64,000 bases of DNA. It comes from Ruegeria aquimaris. Its GTDB lineage: Bacteria; Pseudomonadota; Alphaproteobacteria; Rhodobacterales; Rhodobacteraceae. The notes beneath the pieces are model-generated. The model was not told the DNA's origin. It did no database searches and was given only the letters and a program-made list of their open reading frames with translations. The translations under genes and the position numbers were made by a program. The stretch lies in contig NZ_JAOWLB010000008.1 of NCBI RefSeq assembly GCF_025751555.1, positions 1 to 64,000 on the forward strand, read 5' to 3'. Of this stretch, positions 1-9,231 are shown piece by piece. The first letter of the stretch is position 1. Every line of letters begins with the position of its first letter.

Positions 1-75
1 GGTTGTAGCTCAGTCGGTTAGAGTACCGGCCTGTCACGCCGGGGGTCGCGGGTTCGAGCCCCGTCAACCGCGCCA
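1..75 (+). tRNA. tRNA-Asp (GTC), 5' end cut by window edge
   Basis: The anticodon loop reads ctGTCac and the 3' end carries an encoded CCA at 73-75. The T arm (ggttcgagccc) is canonical. The first two acceptor-stem bases lie outside the window. The visible part is identical to the copy at 128-204. Confidence 0.95.
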
Positions 76-127
76 CTGCCTGACCTTTCCAGGGGAACTG
101 GACCGGCCCGGAGGGCGACATAGATGC

Positions 128-204
128 GCGGTTGTAGCTCAGTCGGTTAGAGTACCGGCCTGTCACGCCGGGGGTCGCGGGTTCGAGCCCCGTCAACCGC
201 GCCA
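128..204 (+). tRNA. tRNA-Asp (GTC), second tandem copy
   Basis: The acceptor stem GCGGTTG (128-134) pairs with CAACCGC (194-200), followed by discriminator G and encoded CCA. The anticodon is GTC. It is separated from the first copy by 52 bases and the two are probably cotranscribed. Confidence 0.97.
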
Positions 205-246
205 CTTCTCCCACAGTTCGATGCATTTCCGGGTAATACCTGCTCT

Positions 247-1206
247 GTGCCCTGCCCCCTCTTGCCGGTGCGGCGCGCTTTCCTGTATCGCCTAGGAAAA
301 CGGGCAGGGGTGTTTCAGGTGAAGGTGGATGCGAATACGGCGGTTTTGACGATCTGTCGGGACGATGCCTATTTTCTAACGCGGTTTGTGCAGTATTACG
401 GCGGGCTTTTTGGCCGCAACAACCTGTATATCATCAGCCACGGGGACGAGCCGCTGGTGCGCGAACTGGCGCAGGGCTGCAATATCTTTCCGGTGCCTGC
501 GATCGAGACCAGCCAGTTTACCATGCTGCACTGGCGCACCAAGAATTACCTGAAGAACGCGCTGCGCCAGTGGTACAAGCACGTGCTGGTCTGCGACGTG
601 GATGAATTTGTGGTGGTTGATCCGGCGACGGGCATGAACCTGCGTACCTGGTTGGACAAGGCGCCGGGGCGAACGGTCTATACCGCGATGGGGCTTGAGA
701 TCGTGCATCTGCGCGACCGGGAAAAGGAGGATATCGGCGACGGTATTCTGGGGCCGCGCCTGCATGCGCAGGTGGCGCTCCATTATGCCAAGCCCTGTAT
801 CGTCTCGCGCCCCGGCAAGATCGGGCGTGGCGGGCATTATGCCGAATATGAAAAGCTGAACATGCCCGAGTTCTTGTACATGTTCCACATGAAGTATTGC
901 GACTATGGGCTGTATGTGGAAACACTGAATCGCCGGAACGCCTTTATCGAGAAGCAGAAGGAAGTGGCCGCCGGAGGCGCCGTGCGCACCAACCCGAAAT
1001 GGTTCGCCGATGGGCGCAACGATGACGAAGTGTTCTCGGCCTTCGAGGCGCGACCGGTGGATGAGAGTTTCGATCTGGAGCATGTGCGCCAGGTGATGCA
1101 CGCCACCTGGGAACAGCGCGGCGATGGCCTGTGGCATTTCCATCGGCCGGAATACGAGGAGCTTTACAAGCTGCCCGACCGGTTTGCCGGGGCCGACCGG
1201 GCCTGA
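247..1206 (+). CDS. Glycosyltransferase, GT-A fold (family 2-like)
   Basis: The protein is about 319 residues. A conserved-looking N-terminal segment (AVLTICRDD around residues 32-40) leads into a DxD-type metal/nucleotide-sugar motif, DVDEF, at residues 117-121, preceded by hydrophobic LVC. This pattern is typical of the group of glycosyltransferase-2-like proteins that resemble family 92 enzymes. No transmembrane segment is obvious, so it is probably cytosolic or peripheral. The start is uncertain: the GTG at 247 is the longest option, but similarity to the fold begins around residue 25, so GTG at 310 or 319 is equally plausible. Donor and acceptor sugars cannot be read from the sequence. 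It converges on the M20 peptidase gene with an 18-base gap. Confidence 0.75.
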   Translation: MPCPLLPVRRAFLYRLGKRAGVFQVKVDANTAVLTICRDDAYFLTRFVQYYGGLFGRNNLYIISHGDEPLVRELAQGCNIFPVPAIETSQFTMLHWRTKNYLKNALRQWYKHVLVCDVDEFVVVDPATGMNLRTWLDKAPGRTVYTAMGLEIVHLRDREKEDIGDGILGPRLHAQVALHYAKPCIVSRPGKIGRGGHYAEYEKLNMPEFLYMFHMKYCDYGLYVETLNRRNAFIEKQKEVAAGGAVRTNPKWFADGRNDDEVFSAFEARPVDESFDLEHVRQVMHATWEQRGDGLWHFHRPEYEELYKLPDRFAGADRA

Positions 1207-1224
1207 GGCCCGGCCGATGGTCGT

Positions 1225-2616
1225 TTACTTCGCCGTCAGCGCATCAAGAATGCGCGCCCAGGAGCGGATACCCTTGTGGAAGCTCTGGACGTCGTATTTC
1301 TCGTTCGGCGAGTGGATCGCGTCGTCTTCGTTGGCATAGCCCACCAGCATCGAATCGAGGCCCAGGATCGACTTGAAGAAGCCGACCACCGGGATCGAGC
1401 CGCCCATGCCGGTGAACACCGCCTCGCGGCCCCATTCGTCGGAAAGCGCGCTGCGGGCCGCCTCCATCTCGGGGCGGGCGATGTTCATCACCGAGGCCTT
1501 GGACCCTTCAAGATCGTTGTCCCAGATCACCTTGGCGTCGGGGCTGAGGCGGGCTTCGACATGTTTGCGGATCGCGATACGCAGCTTGTCGGGGTCCTGG
1601 TCGCCGACCAGGCGGCAAGTGATCTTGCAATGGGCCTGGCTGGGGATCACGGTCTTGGATCCGGCGCCGTTGTAGCCGCCCCAGAGACCGTTGACCTCGA
1701 GCGTCGGGCGCGCCCATTGCTGTTCAAGGGTGGAATAGGCCTTTTCCCCGTGCGCCTGAGAATAGCCGACCGAGGTGAGGTAGTCCTGTTCGTCAAAGCC
1801 GCAGTCCTGCCACTGGCGCAGTTGTTCGGCGGGGACCTCGTGCACGCCTTCGTAGAAGCCTTCGACCGCGACGCGGCCGGTGTCCTGGTCGTAGAACGAG
1901 GTGACGATGCGCGACAGCTCGCGCAGCGGGTTCAGGCCGGGGCCGCCGTAATGGCCGGAATGCAGGTCGATGCGGGGGCCGACGATGGTGAACTCGTCCT
2001 TGAGCATGCCGCGCAGCTGGGCCGCGATCGACGGCACGCCACGCGCCACCATCGAGGTGTCGCAGACCAGCGCAATGTCGGCCCTGAGCTCGTCAGCATG
2101 CGCCTTGAGGAAGGGGACCAGCGAGGGCGAGCCCGATTCCTCTTCGCCTTCGAAGAAGAAGGTGATCCGGCACGGCAGGGAACCATGCACCGCTTTCCAG
2201 GCGCGGCATGCCTCGACAAAGGTCATCAACTGGCCCTTGTCATCCGACGCGCCACGGCCGCGGATTACCTTGCCGTTGGCGGTATCCTCGATTACAGGCT
2301 CGAATGGCGGGCTGGTCCACAGGTTCAGCGGGTCGACCGGCTGTACGTCATAGTGGCCGTAGAACAGCACATGCGGGGCATCGGCACGGTCGGCCGTGAT
2401 ATGGCCCACCACCATCGGACGGCCAGGGGTGACACGCTTTTCGGCGGCGATCCCGATGCTGGCCAGGTCGGCGACCAGCCAGTCGGCGGCGCGGTCGCAA
2501 TCGGCGGCATAGGTGGGATCGGTGGAGATCGAGGGGATGCGGATCAGCTCCATCAGCCGGTCGATGGCCGTGTGCAGGTCCGCGTCGATGCGGCCTAGAA
2601 CGTCGTCGAGTGACAT
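1225..2616 (-). CDS. M20 family metallopeptidase (dipeptidase-like)
   Basis: This is a 463-residue zinc peptidase of the M20/ArgE/DapE superfamily. It shows the family motifs in order: GHYDVQP with the metal-binding His and Asp, RGASDDKGQ with the bridging Asp, EGEEESGS with the catalytic Glu pair, a central dimerisation domain, and GMGGSIP near the C-terminus. The length fits cytosolic dipeptidases of the PRK09104 type, which hydrolyse dipeptides or related amides. The start at 2616 is preferred because it is preceded by a GGAAA ribosome-binding site and begins MSLDDV; the longer open frame upstream to 2859 covers the hemA promoter region and is unlikely to be translated. It is divergent from hemA. 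Confidence 0.9.
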   Translation of the reverse strand: MSLDDVLGRIDADLHTAIDRLMELIRIPSISTDPTYAADCDRAADWLVADLASIGIAAEKRVTPGRPMVVGHITADRADAPHVLFYGHYDVQPVDPLNLWTSPPFEPVIEDTANGKVIRGRGASDDKGQLMTFVEACRAWKAVHGSLPCRITFFFEGEEESGSPSLVPFLKAHADELRADIALVCDTSMVARGVPSIAAQLRGMLKDEFTIVGPRIDLHSGHYGGPGLNPLRELSRIVTSFYDQDTGRVAVEGFYEGVHEVPAEQLRQWQDCGFDEQDYLTSVGYSQAHGEKAYSTLEQQWARPTLEVNGLWGGYNGAGSKTVIPSQAHCKITCRLVGDQDPDKLRIAIRKHVEARLSPDAKVIWDNDLEGSKASVMNIARPEMEAARSALSDEWGREAVFTGMGGSIPVVGFFKSILGLDSMLVGYANEDDAIHSPNEKYDVQSFHKGIRSWARILDALTAK

Positions 2617-2785
2617 GGGGTTTCCTTTGCTAGGTCTTTTGCTCGCGCGAGAGCCTAGCAGCGCGCCCGGCACTGTCCAGAGGGCGCGGCGCGACGTGTA
2701 TCGGAAACACCGGCATCCACCCGGCGCCGCATTGTGAAGACGAAGCGACGCAGGGCGGGTTGTGACAACCCGGTTGCGGCGGTAT

Positions 2786-2799
2786 TTGACCCAGATCAA
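2786..2799. promoter_or_regulatory. FNR/FnrL box upstream of hemA
   Basis: TTGAC-CCAG-ATCAA is a perfect match to the FNR-family dyad TTGAY-N4-RTCAA. It lies about 130 bases upstream of hemA in the divergent intergenic region. In Rhodobacter species hemA is known to be under FnrL control, so oxygen-responsive regulation of tetrapyrrole synthesis is the natural reading. Confidence 0.75.
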
Positions 2800-2928
2800 G
2801 GCTGCGACACCGATGCAGGATGTAGGCGGTTGAAAAAATGATGTGCCAAAGATATGCATTCAAGACCGTGAATGCGGCGCAGAACCCAGAATTGCCGGCA
2901 TCGGGCCGGATGACCTATGGAGGACCCG

Positions 2929-4152
2929 GTGGACCATATCGCGCAACTCGACGCCGCCATCCAGAAACTGCATGACGAAGGCCGCTACCGGACCTTTATC
3001 GATATCGAGCGGGAAAAGGGCAATTTTCCGCACGCGGTCTGGACCCGCCCCGATGGCAGCAAGCGGCCGATCACGGTCTGGTGCGGCAACGATTATCTGG
3101 GCATGGGCCAGAACCCGGTTGTGTTGCAGGCGATGCACGAGGCCATCGACGCCACTGGCGCCGGGTCGGGCGGCACGCGCAACATCTCGGGGACCACGGT
3201 CTATCACAAGCGGCTGGAGGCGGAACTGGCCGACCTGCATGGCAAGGAAGCGGCGCTGCTGTTCACCTCGGCCTATATCGCCAATGACGCGACGCTGAGC
3301 ACCCTGCCCAAGCTTTTCCCGGGGCTGATCATCTATTCGGATTCGCTGAACCATGCCTCGATGATCGAGGGCGTGCGCCGCAATGGCGGGGCCAAGCGTA
3401 TCTTCCGCCACAACGACGTGGCGCATCTGCGCGAGCTGCTGGCCGCCGACGATCCGGCGGCGCCCAAGCTGATTGCCTTTGAATCGGTTTACTCGATGGA
3501 TGGCGATTTCGGCCCCATCGAAGAGATCTGTGACCTGGCCGACGAGTTCGGCGCGCTGACCTATATCGACGAGGTGCATGCGGTCGGTATGTACGGGCCG
3601 CGTGGCGGCGGCGTGACCGAGCGGGACCGGCTGGCGCACCGCATCGACATCATCAACGGCACCCTTGCCAAGGCTTATGGCGTGATGGGGGGATATATCG
3701 CCGCCAGCGCAAAAATGTGCGATGCGATAAGGTCTTATGCGCCGGGCTTCATCTTTACCACCTCGCTGCCGCCGGCGGTCGCGGCGGGGGCGGCGGCCTC
3801 GGTCGCGTATCTGAAGGTTGCGCAGGAGCTGCGCGACCAGCATCAGACCCAGGCGCGGATCCTGAAGCTGCGGCTCAAGGGGCTTGGCCTGCCGCTGATC
3901 GACCATGGCAGCCATATCGTGCCGGTTATCGTCGGCAACCCGGTGCATACCAAGAAGCTGAGCGACATGCTGCTGGAGGATTTCGGCATCTACGTGCAGC
4001 CCATCAACTTTCCCACCGTGCCGCGCGGCACCGAGCGGCTGCGGTTCACCCCGTCGCCGGTGCACGGGCCGGACGAGATGGACAAGCTGGTGCACGCGAT
4101 GGACGCGCTCTGGGCGCATTGTGCGCTGAATCGTGCCGAATTGGCCGGATAA
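2929..4152 (+). CDS. hemA: 5-aminolevulinate synthase
   Basis: This is ALAS, the PLP enzyme that condenses glycine and succinyl-CoA to 5-aminolevulinate, the C4 entry to heme. The protein is 407 residues, the same length as Rhodobacter HemA. It opens with the characteristic [12 protein letters not shown] stretch, has the [10 protein letters not shown] substrate loop, the IDEVHAVG aspartate motif, and the PLP lysine region [11 protein letters not shown]. The GTG at 2929 is chosen because GGAGGA lies just ahead of it; ATG at 2917 would add four residues but has no clear ribosome-binding site. The gene is preceded by an FNR box, and rodZ and ispG follow on the same strand. Confidence 0.96.
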   Translation: MDHIAQLDAAIQKLHDEGRYRTFIDIEREKGNFPHAVWTRPDGSKRPITVWCGNDYLGMGQNPVVLQAMHEAIDATGAGSGGTRNISGTTVYHKRLEAELADLHGKEAALLFTSAYIANDATLSTLPKLFPGLIIYSDSLNHASMIEGVRRNGGAKRIFRHNDVAHLRELLAADDPAAPKLIAFESVYSMDGDFGPIEEICDLADEFGALTYIDEVHAVGMYGPRGGGVTERDRLAHRIDIINGTLAKAYGVMGGYIAASAKMCDAIRSYAPGFIFTTSLPPAVAAGAAASVAYLKVAQELRDQHQTQARILKLRLKGLGLPLIDHGSHIVPVIVGNPVHTKKLSDMLLEDFGIYVQPINFPTVPRGTERLRFTPSPVHGPDEMDKLVHAMDALWAHCALNRAELAG

Positions 4153-4216
4153 CCTCACGCTTCGGTGTCCAATTCCTTTGCCTCGTGTTACGGTTGAGGT
4201 AACAAAAGGCGCGAGC

Positions 4217-4237
4217 GAATCGTTGCGGGAACGATTC
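4217..4237. repeat. 8-bp perfect inverted repeat upstream of rodZ-like gene
   Basis: GAATCGTT and AACGATTC flank GCGGG. The element lies between hemA and the rodZ-like gene, 45 bases before the latter. It has no T-run, so an operator or RNA hairpin is more likely than an intrinsic terminator. Function unknown. Confidence 0.4.
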
Positions 4238-4281
4238 CGGCGCTGCCGGTAACACTCGGCAGATACGATGGGGCGACAGGC

Positions 4282-5487
4282 ATGATCGGGCGCAGGTTTC
4301 AGCGCAAGTCGGAAGAAGCACAGGTTGAAAAACCTATGGGCTTCGACGACTTTGAGTTGCGACTGGGCGATATCATGCGGGGTGAACGCGCCACGTTGGG
4401 CAAGTCCCTGCTGGATGTGCAGCGGGAATTGCGCATCAAAGCCAGCTACATTGCTGCGATAGAGAATTGCGATCCGTCGGCCTTTGACACGCCTGGGTTC
4501 ATCGCCGGTTATGTCCGCTCTTACGCGCGCTATCTCGGCATGGATGCCGAGGAATGTTTTGCCAAGTTCTGTAAAGAGAGCGGGTTCGAAGTGGCCCATG
4601 GCATGTCGGCGCAGGCCTCGGGCGTGAAAAAAGCGTTGGCGCCCGCCGCGCCGCGCCGCACCGTTTCGAATGATCCCTTCATCACGCCCAACACGCCCTT
4701 TGCACCTGGCCGGGAATCCATGCTGTCGCAGATCGAACCGCGTGCCATCGGATCGGTGCTGGTCTTGGTCGCATTGATCGGCGCCATCGGCTATGGCGGG
4801 TGGTCGGTTTTGAAGGAAGTGCAACAGGTTCAGGTGGCCCCAGTCGATCAGGCGCCGCTGGTGCTGACGGATCTCGACCCGCTGAAGAGCGCCGGGCGCG
4901 AGGACGAAACACTGAGTGGCCCGACGGTGGAAGCCCTGGATCGGCTCTATCGGCCGCAGGCTCTGGATGTGCCGGTGCTGGTGGCGCGGGATGCGCCGAT
5001 CGCATCGCTTGATCCAAACTCTGTCGGTTTGTTCGTGACGCCGCAATTGCCCGAAATTCAGCTGAGCGCGACTCAGCGCGCGGTGGATTCGCTGTTGCCG
5101 CAGGTGGTCGAGGAACTGGAACCGAAGTTGAAGATTGTCGCCGTCAGCCCGGCCTGGATGCGAGTCACCGCAGCCGATGGCAGCGTGATTTTCGAAGGCA
5201 CCCTGGGAACGGTCGAACAGGGGAGCACCTATGAGGTGCCGTTGACTGAAGAGCCGCCGACCCTGCGTGTCGGTGAGTCGGGCGCGGTCTATTTTGCGAT
5301 GAATGGCGACCACTACGGTCCGGTGGGTGCGCGCGGAACTGTTACCAAGAACGTGCAGCTGTCCATGGATGCCGTTGGCGAACGGTTTGCGGTTGCCGAT
5401 CTTGAGGCCGAACAGAACTTTGCCCTGCGCCAGCTTTTGGTGGCCGAGGCGCAGAACGCACAGTCGCAACAGGTCGCAAACGACTGA
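4282..5487 (+). CDS. rodZ: RodZ-like helix-turn-helix membrane protein
   Basis: The protein is 401 residues. An N-terminal HTH_25 domain (about residues 28-95, with LGKSLLDVQRELRIKASYI) is followed by a low-complexity linker, one transmembrane helix at about residues 155-175, and a periplasmic part ending in a DUF4115-like beta domain (about 285-365). This is the architecture of RodZ, which links MreB to the cell-wall elongation machinery. The neighbourhood supports the call: rodZ next to ispG is a widespread gene order, seen also in enterobacteria. The HTH domain in RodZ binds MreB rather than DNA; whether that holds here cannot be seen from the sequence. Confidence 0.85.
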   Translation: MIGRRFQRKSEEAQVEKPMGFDDFELRLGDIMRGERATLGKSLLDVQRELRIKASYIAAIENCDPSAFDTPGFIAGYVRSYARYLGMDAEECFAKFCKESGFEVAHGMSAQASGVKKALAPAAPRRTVSNDPFITPNTPFAPGRESMLSQIEPRAIGSVLVLVALIGAIGYGGWSVLKEVQQVQVAPVDQAPLVLTDLDPLKSAGREDETLSGPTVEALDRLYRPQALDVPVLVARDAPIASLDPNSVGLFVTPQLPEIQLSATQRAVDSLLPQVVEELEPKLKIVAVSPAWMRVTAADGSVIFEGTLGTVEQGSTYEVPLTEEPPTLRVGESGAVYFAMNGDHYGPVGARGTVTKNVQLSMDAVGERFAVADLEAEQNFALRQLLVAEAQNAQSQQVAND

Positions 5488-5558
5488 TCCGCCATTGCCG
5501 CCGCTGACGCAGGGGCCTATCTAGGGGCTAACGCGTCCAGATGCAGGAGGCTGGCCCC

Positions 5559-6686
5559 ATGTCCCACAATCCCGTGCGCCCATGGCGCAATGTCTATCGC
5601 CGCAAATCGCGCCAGATCATGGTGGGCAACGTGCCTGTCGGGGGCGATGCGCCGATCTCGGTCCAGACCATGACCAACACGCTGACTACCGACGTGGCCG
5701 CCACCGTGGCTCAGGTGCAGGCGGCGGCCGAGGCGGGGGCGGATATCGTGCGGGTCTCGGTCCCGGACGAGGCCAGCGCGCGTGCCCTGCGCGAGATCGT
5801 GCGGGAAAGCCCGGTGCCGATCGTGGCCGATATCCATTTTCACTATCGCCGGGGGATCGAGGCGGCCGAGGCGGGCGCGGCCTGTCTGCGCATCAATCCC
5901 GGCAATATCGGCAGCCCGGACCGGGTGCGCGAGGTGATCAAGGCGGCGCGCGATCACGGCTGTTCCATCCGGATCGGGGTGAATGCCGGCAGTCTGGAAA
6001 AGCACCTGCTAGAGAAATACGGCGAGCCGTGCCCCGAGGCGATGGTCGAAAGCGGGCTTGAGCATATCCGCATCCTGCAGGACAACGATTTCCACGAGTA
6101 CAAGATCAGCGTGAAGGCCAGCGACGTGTTCCTGTCGGCCGCCGCCTATCAGGGAATTGCCGAGGCCACCGACGCCCCCATTCACCTGGGGATTACCGAG
6201 GCGGGCGGGTTGGTCAGTGGAACCATCAAATCGGCCATCGGTCTGGGTAACCTGCTGTGGATGGGGATCGGCGACACGATCCGCGTCAGCCTGAGCGCCG
6301 ATCCGGTCGAAGAGGTGAAGGTCGGCTATGAGATCCTGAAGTCCCTCGGACTGCGGCATCGCGGCGTCAACATCATCTCGTGCCCCAGTTGCGCGCGGCA
6401 GGGCTTCGACGTGATCAGGACGGTCGAGGCGCTGGAAAAGCGGCTGGAGCATATCAAGACGCCGATGAGCCTGTCGATCATCGGCTGTGTGGTGAACGGC
6501 CCGGGCGAGGCGTTGATGACCGATGTGGGCTTTACCGGCGGCGGCGCCGGCTCGGGCATGGTCTATCTGGCGGGCAAGGCCAGCCACAAGATGTCCAACG
6601 AACGGATGATCGACCATATCGTCGAAGAGGTCGAGAAGAAGGCCGCCGCGCTCGAGGCTGCCTCTGCCGCCGAGGCGGCAGAGTAA
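5559..6686 (+). CDS. ispG: 4-hydroxy-3-methylbut-2-enyl diphosphate synthase (GcpE)
   Basis: IspG is a [4Fe-4S] enzyme of the MEP isoprenoid pathway, converting methylerythritol cyclodiphosphate to HMBPP. The 375-residue protein has the N-terminal TIM-barrel signature [12 protein letters not shown] and the cluster cysteines in CPSCARQGF and CVVNGPGEA. The ATG at 5559 is chosen because AGGAGG lies 7 bases upstream; the ATG at 5541 is itself part of that ribosome-binding region. A short C-terminal Glu/Ala-rich tail follows the conserved domain. It is on the same strand as the rodZ-like gene, 71 bases downstream of it. Confidence 0.96.
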   Translation: MSHNPVRPWRNVYRRKSRQIMVGNVPVGGDAPISVQTMTNTLTTDVAATVAQVQAAAEAGADIVRVSVPDEASARALREIVRESPVPIVADIHFHYRRGIEAAEAGAACLRINPGNIGSPDRVREVIKAARDHGCSIRIGVNAGSLEKHLLEKYGEPCPEAMVESGLEHIRILQDNDFHEYKISVKASDVFLSAAAYQGIAEATDAPIHLGITEAGGLVSGTIKSAIGLGNLLWMGIGDTIRVSLSADPVEEVKVGYEILKSLGLRHRGVNIISCPSCARQGFDVIRTVEALEKRLEHIKTPMSLSIIGCVVNGPGEALMTDVGFTGGGAGSGMVYLAGKASHKMSNERMIDHIVEEVEKKAAALEAASAAEAAE

Positions 6687-6735
6687 CGCGCCGCCCCCGT
6701 TCGGACCCGCGCACGGCTGGGGCCGGTGTGAGGGA

Positions 6736-6996
6736 TCAGCCGGTCCGGGACAGCGGTGGGCGCAGGCCGCCGCGCGCTTGAACCAGGTCGCGGGTCAGGC
6801 GCGCGATCCGCGCGTCCTTCATCGCCAGTTCGATGTCCATGCTTTCCATCGACCGGCGCAGGTCCTGTATGCGTGTTGCCTGTTGGTCGAGGTGATGCAG
6901 CGACCCGCGCAGTTTGCGCGCGGTCAGATACCAGAGCAGGAAGAAACCTGCGGCGGGTACAAGGCCCGCAAGGGGAGCAAGTGATGTCGGTTCCAT
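6736..6996 (-). CDS. Small membrane-anchored coiled-coil protein
   Basis: This is an 86-residue protein. An N-terminal hydrophobic segment (about residues 8-25, LAGLVPAAGFFLLWYL) precedes a charged, heptad-rich stretch (about 28-72) that would form a coiled coil. No family recognised. It lies alone between ispG, whose 3' end it faces, and the DsbA-like gene on its own strand. The coding call rests on the sensible membrane-plus-coil layout; there is a GAGGGC sequence just before the ATG. Confidence 0.5.
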   Translation of the reverse strand: MEPTSLAPLAGLVPAAGFFLLWYLTARKLRGSLHHLDQQATRIQDLRRSMESMDIELAMKDARIARLTRDLVQARGGLRPPLSRTG

Positions 6997-7104
6997 GCCC
7001 TCAGTGATACATCGGGAATGGTTAACAACTCGGTGATGCCGATCACTTGAACCGAGGTCATTTCGCGGCGGAAATGGGGCGCGGGCCGCGCCCCTAGATT
7101 TGGC

Positions 7105-7863
7105 TCAGCTGCGCTCTTCGCGCAGGGCATCCACCACGTGTTGCATCTGGTCGGCGGGCAGGAAGCCGCGCAGCATCTCGGTTTCGAGAACGAACGAGGG
7201 CGTTCCCGAAATGTTGAGCCGTTGCGCCAGCGCGCGGGTCTCTGTAATGCGCCGGGTGACCTCGTCGCTGTTCATCTCGGCCTTGATCGCTTCGACATCC
7301 AGCGCCAGACCTTCGCCGATCCGCGCCAGTGTCACTTCGGTGATGTCGCCGGTGAATTCCATTAGGGCATCGTGGATCTGGCCATAGGCTTCGTCTCCGG
7401 CAACGATCAGCGTGGCGATGGCAAAGCGCGACGCCAGCACGGATGCCTCGCCCAGAATCGGGAATTCTTTGACGATAAAGCGGATGTTGCCGTCGTCCTG
7501 CAACAGCTTTGCAACCTCGGGCACGGCGCGGCGGCAATAGCCACAGCGGTAATCCATGAACTCGACCAGGGTGATGTCCCCCTCGGGGTTGCCGCCGACC
7601 CACGAATAGCCGTCGTTGAAGATCTCGGTCGAATTGGCCGCCACCAGTTGCACATCCTGCTGCGCCTCGGCCTGGGCCTGCCGCTGTTCGAGGATGTTGA
7701 CCGCCTCGATGATCACCTCGGGGTTTTCCAGCAGGTATTCGCGGACCTGGGCGCCGAAAGCGGCGCGCTCTTCGGGCGACATGGCGCTAAGGTCCAGCGC
7801 CTGAGAGGGTCCGGCAAGAAGCGTGGTGGCGAGCGCCGTTGTGGCGAGGGTGCGAAACATCAT
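7105..7863 (-). CDS. Periplasmic DsbA-family thiol:disulfide oxidoreductase
   Basis: The protein is 252 residues with a signal peptide ending near residue 22 (GPSQA). A helical N-terminal region rich in Gln/Glu precedes a thioredoxin fold with the redox motif CGYC at residues 107-110 and a cis-proline site in SGTPSF. This pattern is closest to the DsbA/DsbG-like Com1 group with a Scp-type N-terminal trimerisation helix, which act as disulfide isomerases or copper-handling oxidoreductases. The start overlaps the stop of the upstream M48 gene (ATGATGA arrangement), so the two are translationally coupled and probably serve envelope protein quality control together. Confidence 0.88.
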   Translation of the reverse strand: MMFRTLATTALATTLLAGPSQALDLSAMSPEERAAFGAQVREYLLENPEVIIEAVNILEQRQAQAEAQQDVQLVAANSTEIFNDGYSWVGGNPEGDITLVEFMDYRCGYCRRAVPEVAKLLQDDGNIRFIVKEFPILGEASVLASRFAIATLIVAGDEAYGQIHDALMEFTGDITEVTLARIGEGLALDVEAIKAEMNSDEVTRRITETRALAQRLNISGTPSFVLETEMLRGFLPADQMQHVVDALREERS

Positions 7864-9209
7864 CTTTTCCTTTTTACAGATCGTTCCGAGGCAAGCAGGA
7901 CGTCCTGTGCCCGCTGCCAGCCGGGAGAGCCGGTAGGCAGCGCGCCGACGGCCCGCTTGGCGTGAATAAGTGCGTCTTCGGGGCGGCCTTGAAGCGCGTA
8001 GCGTTCGGCGGTCACGACAGAGGCCATACCATCGTTGCCGAGTTTGGAATAGGCCACCGCCAGATCACGTAACATGCGGATATCGCGATACTCGCGCGCC
8101 CGGGCGCGTTCCAGCGCGTCGAGTGCGGCCTTGTCCTGACCGGCGCTGAGCAGCGCCCGGCCATAGCCGGCCAGAATCAGCGCGTTGTTGGGGGCAAGAT
8201 CGACCGCCTGCTTATAGGTGGCAACCGCCGCCTGCGTCTGCCGGTGCTCCATCAGGATTTGGCCTTTGAGTTCGACATAATAGGCATCGTCTGGCCGTTC
8301 GGCGATGGCGGCGTCAATTGCGCTGCGGGCACGAGAGAGGTTGCGGTCGCGGTGCCAGGCGATTGCCTCGCGCATCAGGCGGATGTCGCGGTGCGGTTCC
8401 TCTGCGGCGCGACCCAGGGTCCATTTCGAGCTGCGCGAAAAGGCCGAGATCTTGCCGCGCACGCGGGCGAACCAGTATTCCGCGTTGGGATTGTCTGGGG
8501 CCGTGCTGCCATAGCTTTCAAGAAAGGCCTCGGCGTTACGGATGCGGTCGCGGGTCAGCGGGTGGGACTGCATATAGGGGTCCTGACGCTCGACGCTCAG
8601 CAACTCTTGCCCGGCAAAGGTGCGGTGCAGGTCGACCAGCCCCTGAAGCGGGATATCGGACCAGCGCAGATAACTGGCGGCCGAGTTGTCTGCGGCCGAT
8701 TCCTCGGCCCGCGTATGTTTCAAAAACCCGCGCAGGGCCGAGGTTTGGGTACCGGCGGCAATCCCTGCCGCGGCGTCGCCGCCCCCGGCTGCGGCAGCTA
8801 GCAGGGACAGGGCAAAGCCCAGTTTGGACAAGGTTTGGGCGTTTTCCAGATTGCCGATGCGGCGGGCGATATGGCCGTTAGCGATATGCGCGGCCTCATG
8901 CGCGATGACGGCCTGCAATACGTCGGCGCGCTGGACCTTTTCGATCAGGCCCGAGTGGATGAAGATTGCGTTGTGGTCGATCACAAAGGCGTTGAGCGAA
9001 CTGTCATCGACAACCAGGAGCTTGACCCGACGCGGGTTCAGCCCGGCTGCGCGCAGGATGGGAAAGGCAAGCTCCTCAAGTCCGTTTTCGATATCGGGGT
9101 CGCGCAGCAGGGTGATGGCCGAGGCGGAACTGGCCGCGAACAGATAGATCGCGGACAGCAGAACAAGGGCCGGGATTGACGCCAGCCGGAATACGCGTTC
9201 AAAAGCCAT
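7860..9209 (-). CDS. M48 family metalloprotease with TPR repeats (BepA/YfgC-like)
   Basis: The protein is 449 residues with an N-terminal signal peptide (about residues 1-31). The zinc motif HEAAH is at 104-108 and a third ligand is supplied by the EESAADNSAASY stretch. The C-terminal third carries tetratricopeptide-like helices (for example in PNNALILAGYGRALLSAG). This layout matches BepA (YfgC), a periplasmic protease/chaperone that assists LptD and BAM-dependent outer membrane assembly. The ATG at 9209 is chosen because it starts the signal peptide; the longer frame runs into the divergent aminotransferase gene. Start codons of the two divergent genes are only 22 bases apart. Confidence 0.88.
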   Translation of the reverse strand: MAFERVFRLASIPALVLLSAIYLFAASSASAITLLRDPDIENGLEELAFPILRAAGLNPRRVKLLVVDDSSLNAFVIDHNAIFIHSGLIEKVQRADVLQAVIAHEAAHIANGHIARRIGNLENAQTLSKLGFALSLLAAAAGGGDAAAGIAAGTQTSALRGFLKHTRAEESAADNSAASYLRWSDIPLQGLVDLHRTFAGQELLSVERQDPYMQSHPLTRDRIRNAEAFLESYGSTAPDNPNAEYWFARVRGKISAFSRSSKWTLGRAAEEPHRDIRLMREAIAWHRDRNLSRARSAIDAAIAERPDDAYYVELKGQILMEHRQTQAAVATYKQAVDLAPNNALILAGYGRALLSAGQDKAALDALERARAREYRDIRMLRDLAVAYSKLGNDGMASVVTAERYALQGRPEDALIHAKRAVGALPTGSPGWQRAQDVLLASERSVKRKR

Positions 9210-9231
9210 GGCCGCACCATGGGAGAACGTC

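Noticed and set aside
2860-5469. 869-residue open frame on the minus strand
   Set aside because: It is antisense to hemA and the rodZ-like gene, with no family motifs. Long antisense frames are expected in GC-rich codon-biased DNA.
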